Shown here one piece after another: positions 36,778-49,300 of a stretch of 64,000 nucleotides of DNA. The notes beneath the pieces were generated by a model, which had not been told where the DNA came from, did no database searches, and saw nothing but the letters and a program-made list of their open reading frames with translations. Source of the DNA: Heliocidaris erythrogramma (taxonomy: Eukaryota; Echinodermata; Echinoidea; Camarodonta; Echinometridae); contig CM046855.1 of the NCBI GenBank assembly GCA_025617745.1, forward strand, positions 44,011,313 to 44,075,312, given 5' to 3'. The first letter of the stretch is position 1. The number at the start of each line of letters is the position of its first letter. Both the position numbers and the translations under genes were made by a program.

Positions 36778-36825
<48 letters not shown>
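36778..36825. repeat. TA microsatellite
   Basis: About 24 TA units in the space between the divergent protease genes. Confidence 0.95.
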
Positions 36826-36828
<3 letters not shown>

Positions 36829-37889
36829 GAACTTATAGCCATGATAGCAAAGAAAGGAAAGTTCTGGATTAGACTTCATTGATTTTAATACTAGAAATCG
36901 CTTATTATGAATTCAATTAAACTCTGCTTGATGTTCTGCAATCAAATATCAACTGAAAACATTTAAATCTGAGTTTGCCCTTTGCTTTACTTGAGATTTT
37001 CAACTGAGAGGTGAAAATATTACGTCATGAATCAGCTGACATGACTTTCCTTATAATGTATGGACTTTTGGCAAAAGCAAAGGGTAAGGAGGGGAAAAAA
37101 TCTTTTTTAATGAAACAAATGTCACAGCTTTCTAAATCAATGCATTTCTTAAATCTGCCTTCAAGTATAATAATTAAAGTCACGACTTTCCAAAAGACAA
37201 ATGTTTAATTTAGACAAATACATGTGTATGCCGTACTAATCGATCCTCTTCCAATAAAAAAAATTAATCTTCTTGTTATACAAAATTTGATTATATTCAT
37301 CCGCCTAAAATTAATTAAAATTTCTCAAATATGACCGCATTTTTGATCGATTGACCAAAAAATCCATTTTCAGTTTTGGATCTAAACGAAATCAAAGCTT
37401 GCAGGTTGATTTCGGGTAAAGGTGAATATAATTTGGGAACTTTGTCATTCTTTGTCCCCATCCATGACGATATGTCATAACAGGAGTATCTCGTGAAAAG
37501 GATTGCTCTCAAATTCCGCTCATATTTCAAATATGACTGGAAAGAGTTTACTGTTTTGGACCAAATTTCTGATGCCACATGTTTGTGTGTTGTTTCGTCT
37601 ATGCACGTTTGTATACGATGCTTTCCATCGTTTGTGTGATTTTTCAACATATTTTCTACTTAATCAAGCATTCAGTATATCGTCTTTTTTCACGCTGTTA
37701 TTGCATGACCAGTTTTAAGTTTCTTCTTCAAAGGGGACTGGATCCAATACAAGCATATGAAATCCCCCTCCCATCATTAAATGCTGTGTAGCGACAAAGA
37801 GGTTTTGTAATTTTTAAACACATTTCTCGATTTGTTAAACAGTCGCATGAGTCATTATTAAAAAACAAATTTTGTTCCACGTGTCAATG

Positions 37890-38420
37890 AGCCAGTTCGT
37901 AATTATAATTTGCGCATGTGCAGATAAAGGTCATTTGCACCGAGTACGGGGTCCGCTCGCTTTTCATAAGGACCGCTATTCATTTAACACTCGTTATGAA
38001 TAGCGGTTCTTATGAATAGTTATGAATAGTGGTCCTTATGAATAGCGAGGTAATTTGTCTATGGTTTGCTCGCTATCTAGAAGGACCGCTATTCATTTAG
38101 TCACGCGTTATGGATAGCGGTCCTTATGAATAAGTGGTCCTTATGAATAGCGGTCCTTATGACTAGCGAGGTTACCCCAGAGTAAAATTGAAATTTATCA
38201 CGTTTATACGCTTTCACAGTGTGCGCACCATGATGCGGCCGCTGGTATATGATTATGGATTAGAAATTATGCGTACTAGCTAATTTGTCTATGGATTATA
38301 CCATAATGATTTTAGTTGCTAAACAAGTTGCGCATCCACGGCCACCAAAACAGATGCGCGTTCTTGTACAAATTGGGGTCATTTCAGGGTAATTTGTAAT
38401 TTATTAATTACGAACTGGCT
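37890..38420. mobile_element. Full copy of the 'AGCCAGTTCG' MITE with internal tandem repeats
   Basis: Left end AGCCAGTTCGTAATTATAA, right end the complement of AGCCAGTTCGTAATTAATA followed by TA (the left dinucleotide is mutated to TG). The interior (about 37960-38175) is a cluster of degenerate repeats of GCGGTCCTTATGAATAGCG in both orientations. Confidence 0.75.
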
Positions 38421-39229
38421 TATTCCCTACATGAACTGAATTCTAAACTTCAACTCTGAACCAAACATTGTATCTTAACCTAACATAGTACAGTCATTTT
38501 AACTGAAATGACCTTCACTAATTGCAACAGAAAATATTTCAACTGTTCTAGTATCTTAAAAATACACTTAACAACATGTAAATAAGTTTTAAGGAATCCA
38601 AGTGGTGGAAAGTGTTGAAATATGGGGAAATATGCCCCAAATCAGTGATTATCATTTTCTCTTCTGCGTAAGCACGAACAGTCAGCTATATACATAAATT
38701 AACCAATTCCGTCCCAGCTGGACAAACTCTGTTGCACATATAATTTTCATCCAAAAGTAGCTGTTATTAATGAATAAGCCTCCCCCTCTCTCACTCTCTT
38801 TCTATTTTCGTCCTTTGATTGGGGGGTGGGGTCACGTGCCCAGGTATCTACGCCGCTGGTCATAATTATGTAATAATGACTTGCACGAACAGTTGCCCTT
38901 GGCATTATTTCGTCAAAGATATAGGAGTAGAGAATAGGGTTGGCCTTAATTGGTTTTAGATAAAGCTCATGCGTAGGGGTAGGGGTAGGGGTATATTCAA
39001 TGTTTAGTCCAGGATTGAAATTAGGAATTTGGCGATTTTTTTTTTTTAAATCAAAGGTATACTCTTTAATAACTGATAATATGAACAAAAAAAAATTAAA
39101 AATAATTAAAATCATTTTTGCTTGGTCACCATGCTGCCTCGTATACAAACCGACTCTTCCCTACTTGTCTCCCTCCCCTCTCTCTCTGTCTTTCTCTATC
39201 ACTTTCTATCTATCTTTTTTTGTCCCTCT

Positions 39230-39232
39230 GCC

Positions 39233-39275
<43 letters not shown>
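39230..39275. repeat. C run and CT microsatellite
   Basis: A 12-C run followed by about 16 CT units, about 0.9 kb upstream of astacin gene 2. Confidence 0.95.
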
Positions 39276-39278
<3 letters not shown>

Positions 39279-40019
39279 GTCTGGTCTATGTTCATAATCA
39301 TATCCTTAGTTTTTTCACCTTGTGTTACATCGCTAGTTTGTTTAAATGTAGTTATTTGCTTTTTTCAGAGGGCGTCCTTCAAAGCCAGAGTCATGGCTAT
39401 GTATGAACATAGTATAATTGGACACTATACGGCACACGTTACTTTGTTTGCAAGTACACAACAAAGAATGTGCGTCAGAGTGTGTCCAGCTGAAACGTAG
39501 TTGGCCAATCTATGCGTATAGTTTATTCTTTGGTGCTTATGGAAAATCAAAAATAATTATCACTGATTTGGGGGTGTTTTGAACACTTTCCACCACTTTG
39601 ATTCCTTAGAACTTTTTACATGCTATTTAATAAGTGTTTTTATGATACTAGAACAGTTGAAATATCTTCTGTCGCAGTTAATGGGAGGTTCATGCAGTTT
39701 TTTACGAAACGACTGTAGTAATAATAGCAGCCTAATATATAAACCCATTTGCAACACTAACGGTCACCCTTACCAAATTGCGATTCGTCACTTTAGTAAA
39801 TACAGGCTCAATTTAACAATTGGGACATATTTTTCATAATCGGTTTGCAATCTTAGAAAAATCTTTAATTTCTGAGAATTGATTACGATTTAGTGTGACA
39901 CATTCGTTTAAACCATGTCAACAACCAATGGCCGTGAATCGTTACATTTAATAAAATCATTTTTTAATTAAATGAATCAAATTAATGACGTATTTGATTT
40001 ATAACAGTCATTTCCCACG

Positions 40020-40026
40020 TATATAA
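40020..40026 (+). promoter_or_regulatory. Candidate TATA box of astacin gene 2
   Basis: TATATAA about 140 bp before the first in-frame ATG. It would place the start of transcription near 40050. Single motif only. Confidence 0.5.
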
Positions 40027-40165
40027 CATATTTGCCCAGACGTCTGTGGAGGCAGGTGTTTGACACAATTTCGAAAATCGTAGAGAACCCAGGAAAGGAA
40101 ATAAAAATGTACAAGAGGGAAATGGCTAAAGAAATCGACATTCGTAGGAGTAGACGTCGTTGTAG

Positions 40166-40315
40166 ATGAACACGAAGAAGAAAACGATAACGAGGCCGAT
40201 GATATCTTCAATGATGATGCCAAGAACACATAATAATACAATAGTGGTCATTGCTGTGCTCCTAGTCATTTCCATCGTGACACCGTGCGCTAGTGGTAGA
40301 CCACTGTCTGATCAT
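40166..40315 (+). CDS. Astacin gene 2, exon 1: signal peptide
   Basis: Ends GATCAT|GTGAGT in phase 0. Several in-frame starts exist (40166, 40199, 40211 and the next two ATG codons). The hydrophobic stretch IVVIAVLLVISIV followed by TPCASGRPLSDH is a plausible signal peptide with cleavage near CASG. The first ATG gives a long basic n-region; the MMM cluster at 40211 gives a more usual one. The start is therefore uncertain, but the donor is clear. Confidence 0.75.
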
Positions 40316-43300
40316 GTGAGTATCCATTTTATAAGAAAACCATGGAGTGTTTTCGGGAACGTTTCAAAATTTAGAAAAGGGGAGAAGGGCAAAGGTAAGG
40401 TATTATAATATAATACCTCTCTTCCACATCATCCCCCATAACTGTCAGCGCCCACTCTTGAAAGGATATGACACATGCTACTTATGTCACATTATATTGG
40501 GACTCCGTGAATACAGACACTATGTTCTGGGTTCTTATTTTGTCCAGCGGTCAAGAAGTATTTGTGCAATTACCTCGCCAACAGCGGAGTTGTTGTGAGC
40601 GTACATGGTCGACATCTTTTGCCCTAATCACAACTTTTCGGGGTTGCTTAATTGTGAGCAAGCGCAGCGAGCAAATAAATTTTGTGACATTCTATAATGG
40701 GAGTAATGTAATGTTGTCACCAAAATGTACTAGATAAAATACAAAAATTACGAAGAGATAACCTCACTGCCAGAAAATGGGGTGACTGGGGGTGGAGCCC
40801 TCCCGTTTAATATTATTATCAAAAATTCTTATCCTTATTAGTTTCTCGTTTTTGATATCAAACGTGGTAGGATATGGTAACTATTATATTTTATTATTTG
40901 CAAGCGAGCGAAGCGAGAAAGGAAAACATTAAGTGATGATGTTTTACAGATATTAGTCAAAACAATCGGGTTTTCTTCTTTTACCTGATATTTTTGGCGG
41001 GCCGCATGTGGCACGTGTTCCTCTTTTTAAGAACAGGGGCAGTAATCCTAAATTTCTGAAACAAATAAGTCGGAACAAATGTGGCCGGAGTAAATGTCGT
41101 TTGAATTTGTTACTACTTACAACTTCTTTATAAAGTGATATTTTGACAACTAAATCAGAACTTTTGAACTTGACAGAGACAAACAAGACATGCAAATTAG
41201 TAGTGTATTTGTTTGTTAGATTTATTTCACGCTATATTATGTACATAATGAATAGAAGAGGCCCAAGAGACTTCCCTGTAGGATTCCACAGAAAATGTGT
41301 CACATTACTGCATTAGAGGCCAGGGGATTCAGGCAGCTTGTTTTCAAGGATATGGCATGACCGGAATTCATATCCTGCGTATTTATTTTGTGAAGTCCCC
41401 ATAAAAGAACAAAGGCATTTTTATGTAAGTGCCACTGAAAATGTATATCCGCCATTATATATTTCGATTTACCGTGTATATTCTAACTTTTTTTTAAATA
41501 CTGTTGTGAAAAACAAGCAAATTCTCGGCGCCTCTTTATGCGGGGTACTGTATATGAGTTTACAACGTGAAGCTTTGAGCATATAGTGACCTACATTTTC
41601 TATTACACAAAAATATCGTAATTTAATTTTCTTATCCAAATTGGCTACCATTTTGATTTAATTCAAGTTCAGTTTTCAGATTGTTAAACTGGTTTGAAGT
41701 TGATTTTTAAACCTTCTCAGAATAATTGCCATTGCTTCATATTATGTGTAGACAATTTATGTTTATTCATGTTGTTCTTGTTACTATGCGCGTCCATTTT
41801 TACGCGATCACGGACCAATCTCCTTTACCATGGCTGTCAACCAATCGGCGTTGGATCTAGCTCTCGCCGTGCATGCGCCATTTGCACCGCGCGTTTTTGC
41901 ATCTGGATTTTTGCTTCACGCCCCTTTATTTCACTGTCGAGGCAACGCCTCCCCTTCTCATCTTGGGTAGAATCAATTCAACTCCCAATCTACTCCCGGT
42001 GGAGACATCCTCTTCCACCTCCACCATGTGGCCGAGTGGTCAACTACATTAATTCTTCTCCACCCCCATTTCTACGGTCAAGACAACAGCTCCCGTTTCT
42101 CTTCCTGGTCGATTCTTCTGCTTCCAGCCGTTTCACGATAGAGGCGCATCTCCCGTCTTCTGGTCGAGTCAAATCGTCTCATCATTCTGTCTGTCTGTCT
42201 CTCTCTCTCTCTGGTCGATTCAACTGCTTCAAGCTCATCACTTCATTCTCATCTCAGCTCAGCTTCCCTGGTTCCGGTTACCTTCGGCAGTATACTCTCT
42301 CAGTCTACCTTTGAGTCGGAGAACCGTCTGGTGGCCATATAGCTAGTTACAATCTCCTCATCTAGCTACATCGTGATTACTTCTCATCAACTGTGCACGA
42401 CTTACTGCTTCGCCATATTTTTATTTTAACTCGTGTTGTTCATCTTTCCCGAGTCACGACTCACTGGATCTCAGAACACCCCATCTCGGTCCATCTTCAC
42501 CGCCCCGCGGACCTGCAGCAACTCGTCCATCATGGACCTGCGACTCTATAGTCAAATCGGCGGTCTTTTACATCAAGTCACCGAACAACACTATGAACAT
42601 GACGAACAAAGAAGCGGACAATTTATGCTGCTCCTCATTTTACCCTTCACAATTGCACTGGTTAACAAAAGAACATCCATTCATTGCTATCCCGTAAAAA
42701 TATGTAGAACAGGTGTCACGTAATAGCAGTGAAGGGATGTCCTTTTGTTTACTGGAGCTATTGTGGAGGGTACAATGAGGAGATGCATAAATTGTCCGCT
42801 CTCTTTGTCACCGTGTTCATAGTGCAATCATCTCGTTGACCCCCTTCGTTGACTATGAGCTCGCTAACGCCATCTCGAGTAAGTTACAGCCAGCCATTAT
42901 CAGATTTTGAACATCGAAATCATCAGTATCATCCTTATGCGGACCTTTGATTCTTGTTGTATGGTATTTTTATTTCATTTCAATGTGTTGACATACATAT
43001 ATCAAATTATTTTACTGTTCTCATACATGACTTCATTATGCAATATTTGATAATCTGAGACATTGCTTTGTCAAAAACAGAGTTATTTTCATATTTAAAA
43101 AGGGGGAAAGGGAATTGCTTTTGGTATGGTATTTTTATTTCTTATCGGCATCTAAAAGGTAGCCTAATTTGTAGTCTTAACTCGGAGTTAAAACCGTAGC
43201 TTAATTCTTAGCTTTATTTTCACTTCATAGTAATCTCTCCTGACAACTCAAAACCTTTATTTTTTCCACACTCAAGCAAAAAGCTGAATGAGCCATTTAG

Positions 43301-46300
43301 CGCATTTTGATACACTAGAATCATAGCCGCTTGTGAAAATCTAATGGGTTTTTTTCTGTTTCTTGTTTTTTCTCTTTATATGTGATGTGTATGTTTTTCT
43401 TTGAAGCTTTCCAGTCATAACTTTCTAAATAAGTAAACTAGGGTGATCAATGATCAATATTGTACCGTCAGTGGCCAGAAGTATTACAAAATTCACGAAA
43501 TCGCAGTTTTTGTGACTAGTGGCGCTCTTTTGTACTAAGGCTAGTTTGTTCATAACCTCTGGATCCTGACGAATGTTTCTGTATAAAAGGAAGACAGAGC
43601 TAGTCTTTTTTTTCTCTTTCATTATGGTAGTAGACCACCAGACACAGTCATGCCTAAGACAATAGAGTTAACGGGCAAAGACACCAAATTGCCATCTTGA
43701 GAGCCGAGGGTGTGGTTTCAGAAGCTCAAATCGCGACACGATTTAATATATGTCGTCAAACTTTGTACAGGGTTTGTAGACGTTTTACGCAGACAGGCAA
43801 CGCAGATAAGTTGCCAAGATGTAGGTGCAGAGAAGACAGATGCCTTCGGCGCCAAACTCGTAGATAAATTTAATTCTGCCAATTTTTGACCGCCCGCTGG
43901 AGTGAAAACCTGGGTCGCACAATTTTGACAAAGACAACTAGAAGACTTTATCATTCAATGAATCTGCGCAACCGAATTTCTCCACGGAAGCAACTCCTTT
44001 CCCCTGTCAACGAGTTGCATGGGCCACGAGGACACGAGATTTGACAGTTGAGCAGAATTCGCGCCACTTTGTCTTCTCCAATGAGTCAAGTTTCTGTCTG
44101 ACAATAAGCCACTTCGGGGATGCAATCTGAGCATGAGCAGATAAAGGTCATCTGTACCAAATTCTAAAACCCACTGACACTAATATTCGATATGTGCTCA
44201 TGAATGTCATGTAATCATTATTCAATTATGCACCCGGTGCATTCCATGATATCCAGGTGGAAGTATTCTTTTTAAAGGGGGAAACAAAAGCTATTCATGA
44301 GGCACCTCTATCACTCCCAGAGTTATTTTTCTGAAGTGCACATAAAGGGACCCTCCATGTCTAAAATATCTGTGGATATTTGGGGTCATTTGTAACATGC
44401 GCTAACCCCGAACTGGCTTATAGGGAGCTTACGAAACGGGACGGGAGCAATAAGACGGGGGGGGGGGGGGGGGGGGGGGGGGTTAACCGACCATGACGGA
44501 CCTCGCACTCTTCTGTCTTGATTTTCTATCAAGTTACGAAAAAGTAGACGGCGACGCACTGCAGTCACTATGAACAGTGTAGTAAAATCACGCGAAACCG
44601 TTATAACGGTATAGCGTTATTTTCGCTGCAAGTTACGTAACCCTCGCCCAACAAGCTCGAACTCCGGTTCTCTTATTTGTCGTTCGCCCGAATTTGCGAA
44701 CTACACTACTCATGCTACTCGCCACAAGCACACGCTCACACATACACACACACGGCCAGTGTAGCGGCAGATACGGGGATCGGCAGATACCGTTCTAAAA
44801 ACGGCCAAGAACACTATCTGCCGGCGGATCATGTTCCAACCCCGGCAGATACCGTACCTAGACATAGCAACAAATAATGTATGCAAACTGGATTCCAAGT
44901 ATTGTAGTTCATTCATTAATAACAGGTTAATGGAATACCTCGTTACAAGCAGGGGCGTATCCAGGATTTCCCAATAGGGGGGGGGGGCGCCAGGCATTAT
45001 TGATCGCCGTCCTGGGGGAGGGGCCTCCCCTTTGGAAATTTTTGCTTCTGAAGAAGGGCTGAGAGGCAAAAAAATCCTATATGTGACCAATTTTGAAGCC
45101 TATTTAATGAACAACTTTTTTTTTGCTAGTTTTTTGCGCCACCCCCTGGATACACCACTGACTAGGTCCCCAGGAAAGAAACATCCATAAATTTGAATCA
45201 CTTAGTAAACAGGTCTATTAGGCACGAGAGTGTCTCGTACAAATCTGCCAATATACAATACACATCATCTGCAGCGCCGTGGAACCAAATCCGCCGGGGA
45301 ACCAAATAACGTCAAACCCGGCAGATATGGTTCCGAGGTAGAACGATATCTGCCGGCGGATACGGTATCTGCCGGAGAACCGTATGTGCCGCTACACCGG
45401 CCGAGCCGAGCGGCAGTATACACATACTACACAGTGTAGTACATGCAGCGCTCGAATACATACACCCTGTACACCCCATGCATATCACACAGACAAACTG
45501 TTTTGGTTTTGAAACAAATTAAGCGAAGACGGCTGTTACACACATCTTATTTTGTTCTTGTCAGATTCTGGAAAAAGCTGTTTAATATTTGTGACTGACT
45601 TTTACAAAAACGCCACGGGGAAATCCAATTCGGCGCGGATAGCTCGATCAAGTATACATTGCATGTTAAAAGTATCGTATTTTGCAATCGTCTCATCGCC
45701 TTCCAAGCCGTCCCTGGGAGGGTAAAGATGAAGAACGTGTTGCGTAATCGTTCCATTTCTTTCCATTCGCATACGGTTTGCGTGCATAGTTGGGGACTCA
45801 GTGGAGAGCGGACGGTGCTCTCACTGTGATCGATTTACTATTTTGACGTCAAATTATTACGCGTTTGCGTTATAACGGTTTTGCGTGATTTTACTACACT
45901 GATGAACATGGCGAACAAAGAAGCGGACAAAATATACAGCTCCTCATTGGTACCTTCCACACTTGCTCTGGTAGACAACAGAACATCCCTTCATTCAGTG
46001 GCGGATCCGGGGGGGGGGGGGGGTGGGGCACAGCCGGCCCGTGCCCCCCCCCCCCCTTTTTGTAAGAGAAGTATGAATTTTGACCATAGACGATCCGCCA
46101 TTTTCTCGATTGTGGTCCCCCTTTTAGACCGAGGACCTTTTATTTTTTTTTTTTGCTTGTCAGGGAATTATGGAGGAAAACTAGGCCCCCATAACCCAGA
46201 GCAATTTTTGAAGGTTTGGCGAAATTTTTTTTTGTCCCTACCCCCCATTGAAGACGGGGAGTCGAACGAAAATCCGTGTGCGCTTGCGCGACTTCGAGTA

Positions 46301-49300
46301 TCTCTCCGTCCTGTTTGATTTCAGGACGGTTCTCGGGCGAAATAACGTCCGGTATGCGTTATTTTTTTCTGCGGCACAGATTGGGGCTTTTTTTAAAAGG
46401 GGTCGTGATTTACAGACTAATGCGTCAAATTGCTCATAATACGGTTTATTCCGTCAAGACTAGTCGGCATGGATTTTCTTGAAAACTAACTGTAGGGATA
46501 TGATAAACCGAGCAAGGCCATTGAGCAGCTGTATTGCTAAATTTTCTTTTGCTGATTTAAAAATAAGGTGAAACTGAGTAAGAAAATACAAGTCCGATAC
46601 TTGCAGTCTCTTTCAAAGTTGAAACATGACTAGTCTCATGTGCAGACACTATTCAGAAGGGAAAGAACGTACTTCCCATAGGCTCAACACGCACCATGCC
46701 CCAATCTGTGCCGCAGAAAAAAATAACGCGTCCGGTACAAAGTGGGGACGGGTAGCCGTATTGTTGTTGTATTACTGACGATTGAGGGCGTGAACACTGT
46801 GCAGTGCGTCGCCGTCCACTTTTACGTAACTGATTGAAAAACAAGGCTTTTCGTTTCGTAAGCTCCCTAATGATGGTAGAACACGTGAGTGGCGAGAGAT
46901 CACCACTGCTTACAATCCGGAGAACGTGACCTTAGCCGCGGTTAGAAACAAAGTTTCCATCATAGTATGGGGAGTCATCGACATTCACGGCGTTAGCGAC
47001 CTTGTTCCCCTACACGGAAACATGGATCACGTCTAGTACCAAGACATCCCATAGACCTACTTGAGATCAGCTTTGGTGATCGAGACCATCTGTTCATCTT
47101 CCAAGACGACAACGCTCCATATCACAGGGCTGATGCAATGGCCAAGTGGATGGCTGACCACGGTATGAACAGAGTCTGTTGGCCAGCGCAGTCTCCAGAT
47201 GCGAACCCCATAGAAAACCTGTGGGTTGACATCACCAGAGCACTTGTGAGTGGCAGGCCCACCACCAAGGATGACCTGATCCGATCTGTTTTCAGGGATT
47301 CGGAAATATCATCCCCTAAAGAGTAAGCCAGTTGTATGATACATTGTCGAGGAGGATGCGCGCCATCACCAGAGCCCGAGGTTATGCGTCAAAATACTAG
47401 AACTCCGTCAAAATGTTTTGGAAATGTCTTGCACTCTGTTCACCACAAAACTTTGATTATTTGTAATGAAACAGCATTGTCAGTGCATGTTGACAAACTG
47501 TCCCCTGTGCAGTCCTTTCGTGTATGTTGCAATAGTTCTGGCCAATGAGGATAATTTTTGGCCGTTTGAAAGATCAAGTCTTGATGTTGCTAAATTTCAG
47601 AGAAGTAAAACGAAAGGTTCATAATTGTATGCAATGCAGAATCAGGAAGCTCTATAAAGTTTTTGGTATATCGTGAAAAGACTTATAATTTTAATATTCT
47701 TCTGCTTTGTTTGAATGGTATGGTTATAGGACTTAATGTTTTAAATCTAGTCCCTTTGATAATTGGCTATGCATGCTGCTTTTCTCCAATGAATGGGCAC
47801 TGTATTATGCTAATATTTGTGTACTCTACAATTTCTCTTTTGGTTTCTCAAAACCCTTTTTTTTTTAATTTCCTTTCAGTTATTTTATAGAAAGGGAGAT
47901 ATTCCAAGCCTTCTAAAAAGTATAGTTAGGATTTTATTATAGTCGATATCGAAGGCTGTCGATCTCATAATTGGTTGGTCTACTGGAGTGTCCTGATTTC
48001 GGTCATGACTAGAAAAAGTTTGTACAGCAAACTTATACCACAGGATGGGTGTGTAGGATCATATAATTTGTCCATATTTGTCCATATAACTTGTGTGTAA
48101 GAGTGAAAAAGCACTCAAAAGAGAGTGAAATTCCACTCTCACAAGGAGTTAAATGAGGGAGAACTCTTTTTCGAGGGCAAAAAGAGGGGTCACTATTTCA
48201 GTCAGAAAAGAGTGATACACCAATCCTTTAAATAGTGAAAATTTTATCACTCATGTGGACAGAGTTAAGATAATTAATTCCTTTCTGAGTGAAATCATCA
48301 ACTCAGTCTCAAAGAGTATTAACCACTCTTTTCAAGAGTGGTGCCTGTAGTTTTGTTTACAACAAAGAAATGACACTAACAATGAATTTCACGGGCGGTC
48401 CGTTTGTGTTTTAAAAACTGTTAACATCATTAACATTATTGACATAATAATATTTCGACAAAAAAATACCAAAGGGTGGCCCACTCAGCAATATACTGGT
48501 CTCTTGTTGGACCCTGCATTTCATGCATTACCTTAAAATATCCTGATGATTTTGTCACCAAACCCATAGGCCCGAATTCACAAATGAGGTTTAAACCTAA
48601 ACCATGGTTTAAACCTCGGTAAGCGTACTGAAATAATCGTAATAAGCGCACATTGCCCATGCGCGCGCTCAAAGAAAATATATGATTGGATCGGATTCCT
48701 TGCGCACGTACGCTTAAAAAACCCAGGAGGGGGTTTCGAAAAGCATATTCCTAGCTATATAACTTCCTGAATTTTATTGGTTAATTATGACGATCGCACT
48801 TTTCGTTTTTATAAAAATTCATGTTTTGGGGAAACCAGTGGTCGCAACACTAATTTGTATTCCAGCTTCCCTGTCCATCCATTCGGCGTTCCGGACATCC
48901 GGGAACTTTCGTCGTGATTTGCGGCCGCTGGGTGAAAACAATAGCTTGGCAACGCATAGAAACGCATTGACTTTGCACGCTCTTTGACTTTGTGAAAATG
49001 TTTTTTTTTTCCTTTTCTTCATCAAAATTGCTGTGCCATAGATTATCACAACCACAATATGATGCAGGGATAATCTCTTTCATTTCGTAGTTTTCCTGAT
49101 CGCCTTAAATACCACGAAAGATGGGGAAAATGGGTAAACGCGATCGGAATCGGCAGGAAAAATCCAGATAACAACTAACGCTGGGAACAGATGAAATACG
49201 TTCGGATCATTTCATAATAGGTACATATCTTGCTGATATTTAGTTTCAGTCTGATATATAAAAATTATATAGGCCTATATATTTACCAATAGATCTATAA

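Larger units (their letters stand above)
34489..40019. promoter_or_regulatory. Space between the divergent astacin genes
   Basis: About 5.5 kb holding the upstream regions of both genes, the CACGTG-repeat MITE, a TA microsatellite and the 37890 MITE. Around 35985-36680 a loose repeat shares CTTTGTAGAGGCTTCA-like words in both orientations. No coding sequence is recognised. Confidence 0.5.
44421..46869. mobile_element. Foldback DNA element nested in the Tc1 relic
   Basis: Begins TAGGGAGCTTACGAAACG and ends with its exact complement. Matching arms extend about 100 bp (GACGGCGACGCACTGCAG on the left versus the complement on the right). Inner inverted pairs are at 44560-44630 versus 45850-45910 (GTAGTAAAATCACGC), at 44752 versus 45400 (GTGTAGCGGCAGATACGG-like) and at 46340 versus 46735 (CTGCGGCACAGATTGGGGC). 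No transposase is seen. TA at both ends would fit a TA target duplication. Confidence 0.7.
43470..47550 (+). mobile_element. Tc1/mariner-like transposon relic, split by nested insertions
   Basis: Terminal repeats match in inverted orientation: GTGGCCAGAAGTATTACAAA on the left (about 43471) and the complement of TTGGCCAGAACTATTGCAAC on the right (ends about 47548). Left transposase part (43650-44104): MPKTIELTGKDTK start, AEGVVSEAQIATRFNICRQT helix-turn-helix, then FSNESSFCLTI. Right part (46870-47326): DGRTREWREITTAYNPENVT, VWGVIDIHGVSDLVPLHGN, FIFQDDNAPYHRADAMAKWM and WPAQSPDANPIENLW. The DDE triad is Asn in FSNES, Asp in FQDD and Glu in IENLW. The first acidic residue is lost and stops are present, so it is inactive. 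Other elements fill 44107-46869. Confidence 0.88.

Noticed and set aside
39000..39500. 166-codon open frame rich in Ser, Leu and Pro
   Set aside because: It is produced by a C run and CT microsatellite; no conserved motif.
41694..42314. 206-codon open frame on the plus strand
   Set aside because: It follows from C/T-rich composition. The product is low-complexity with no domain.
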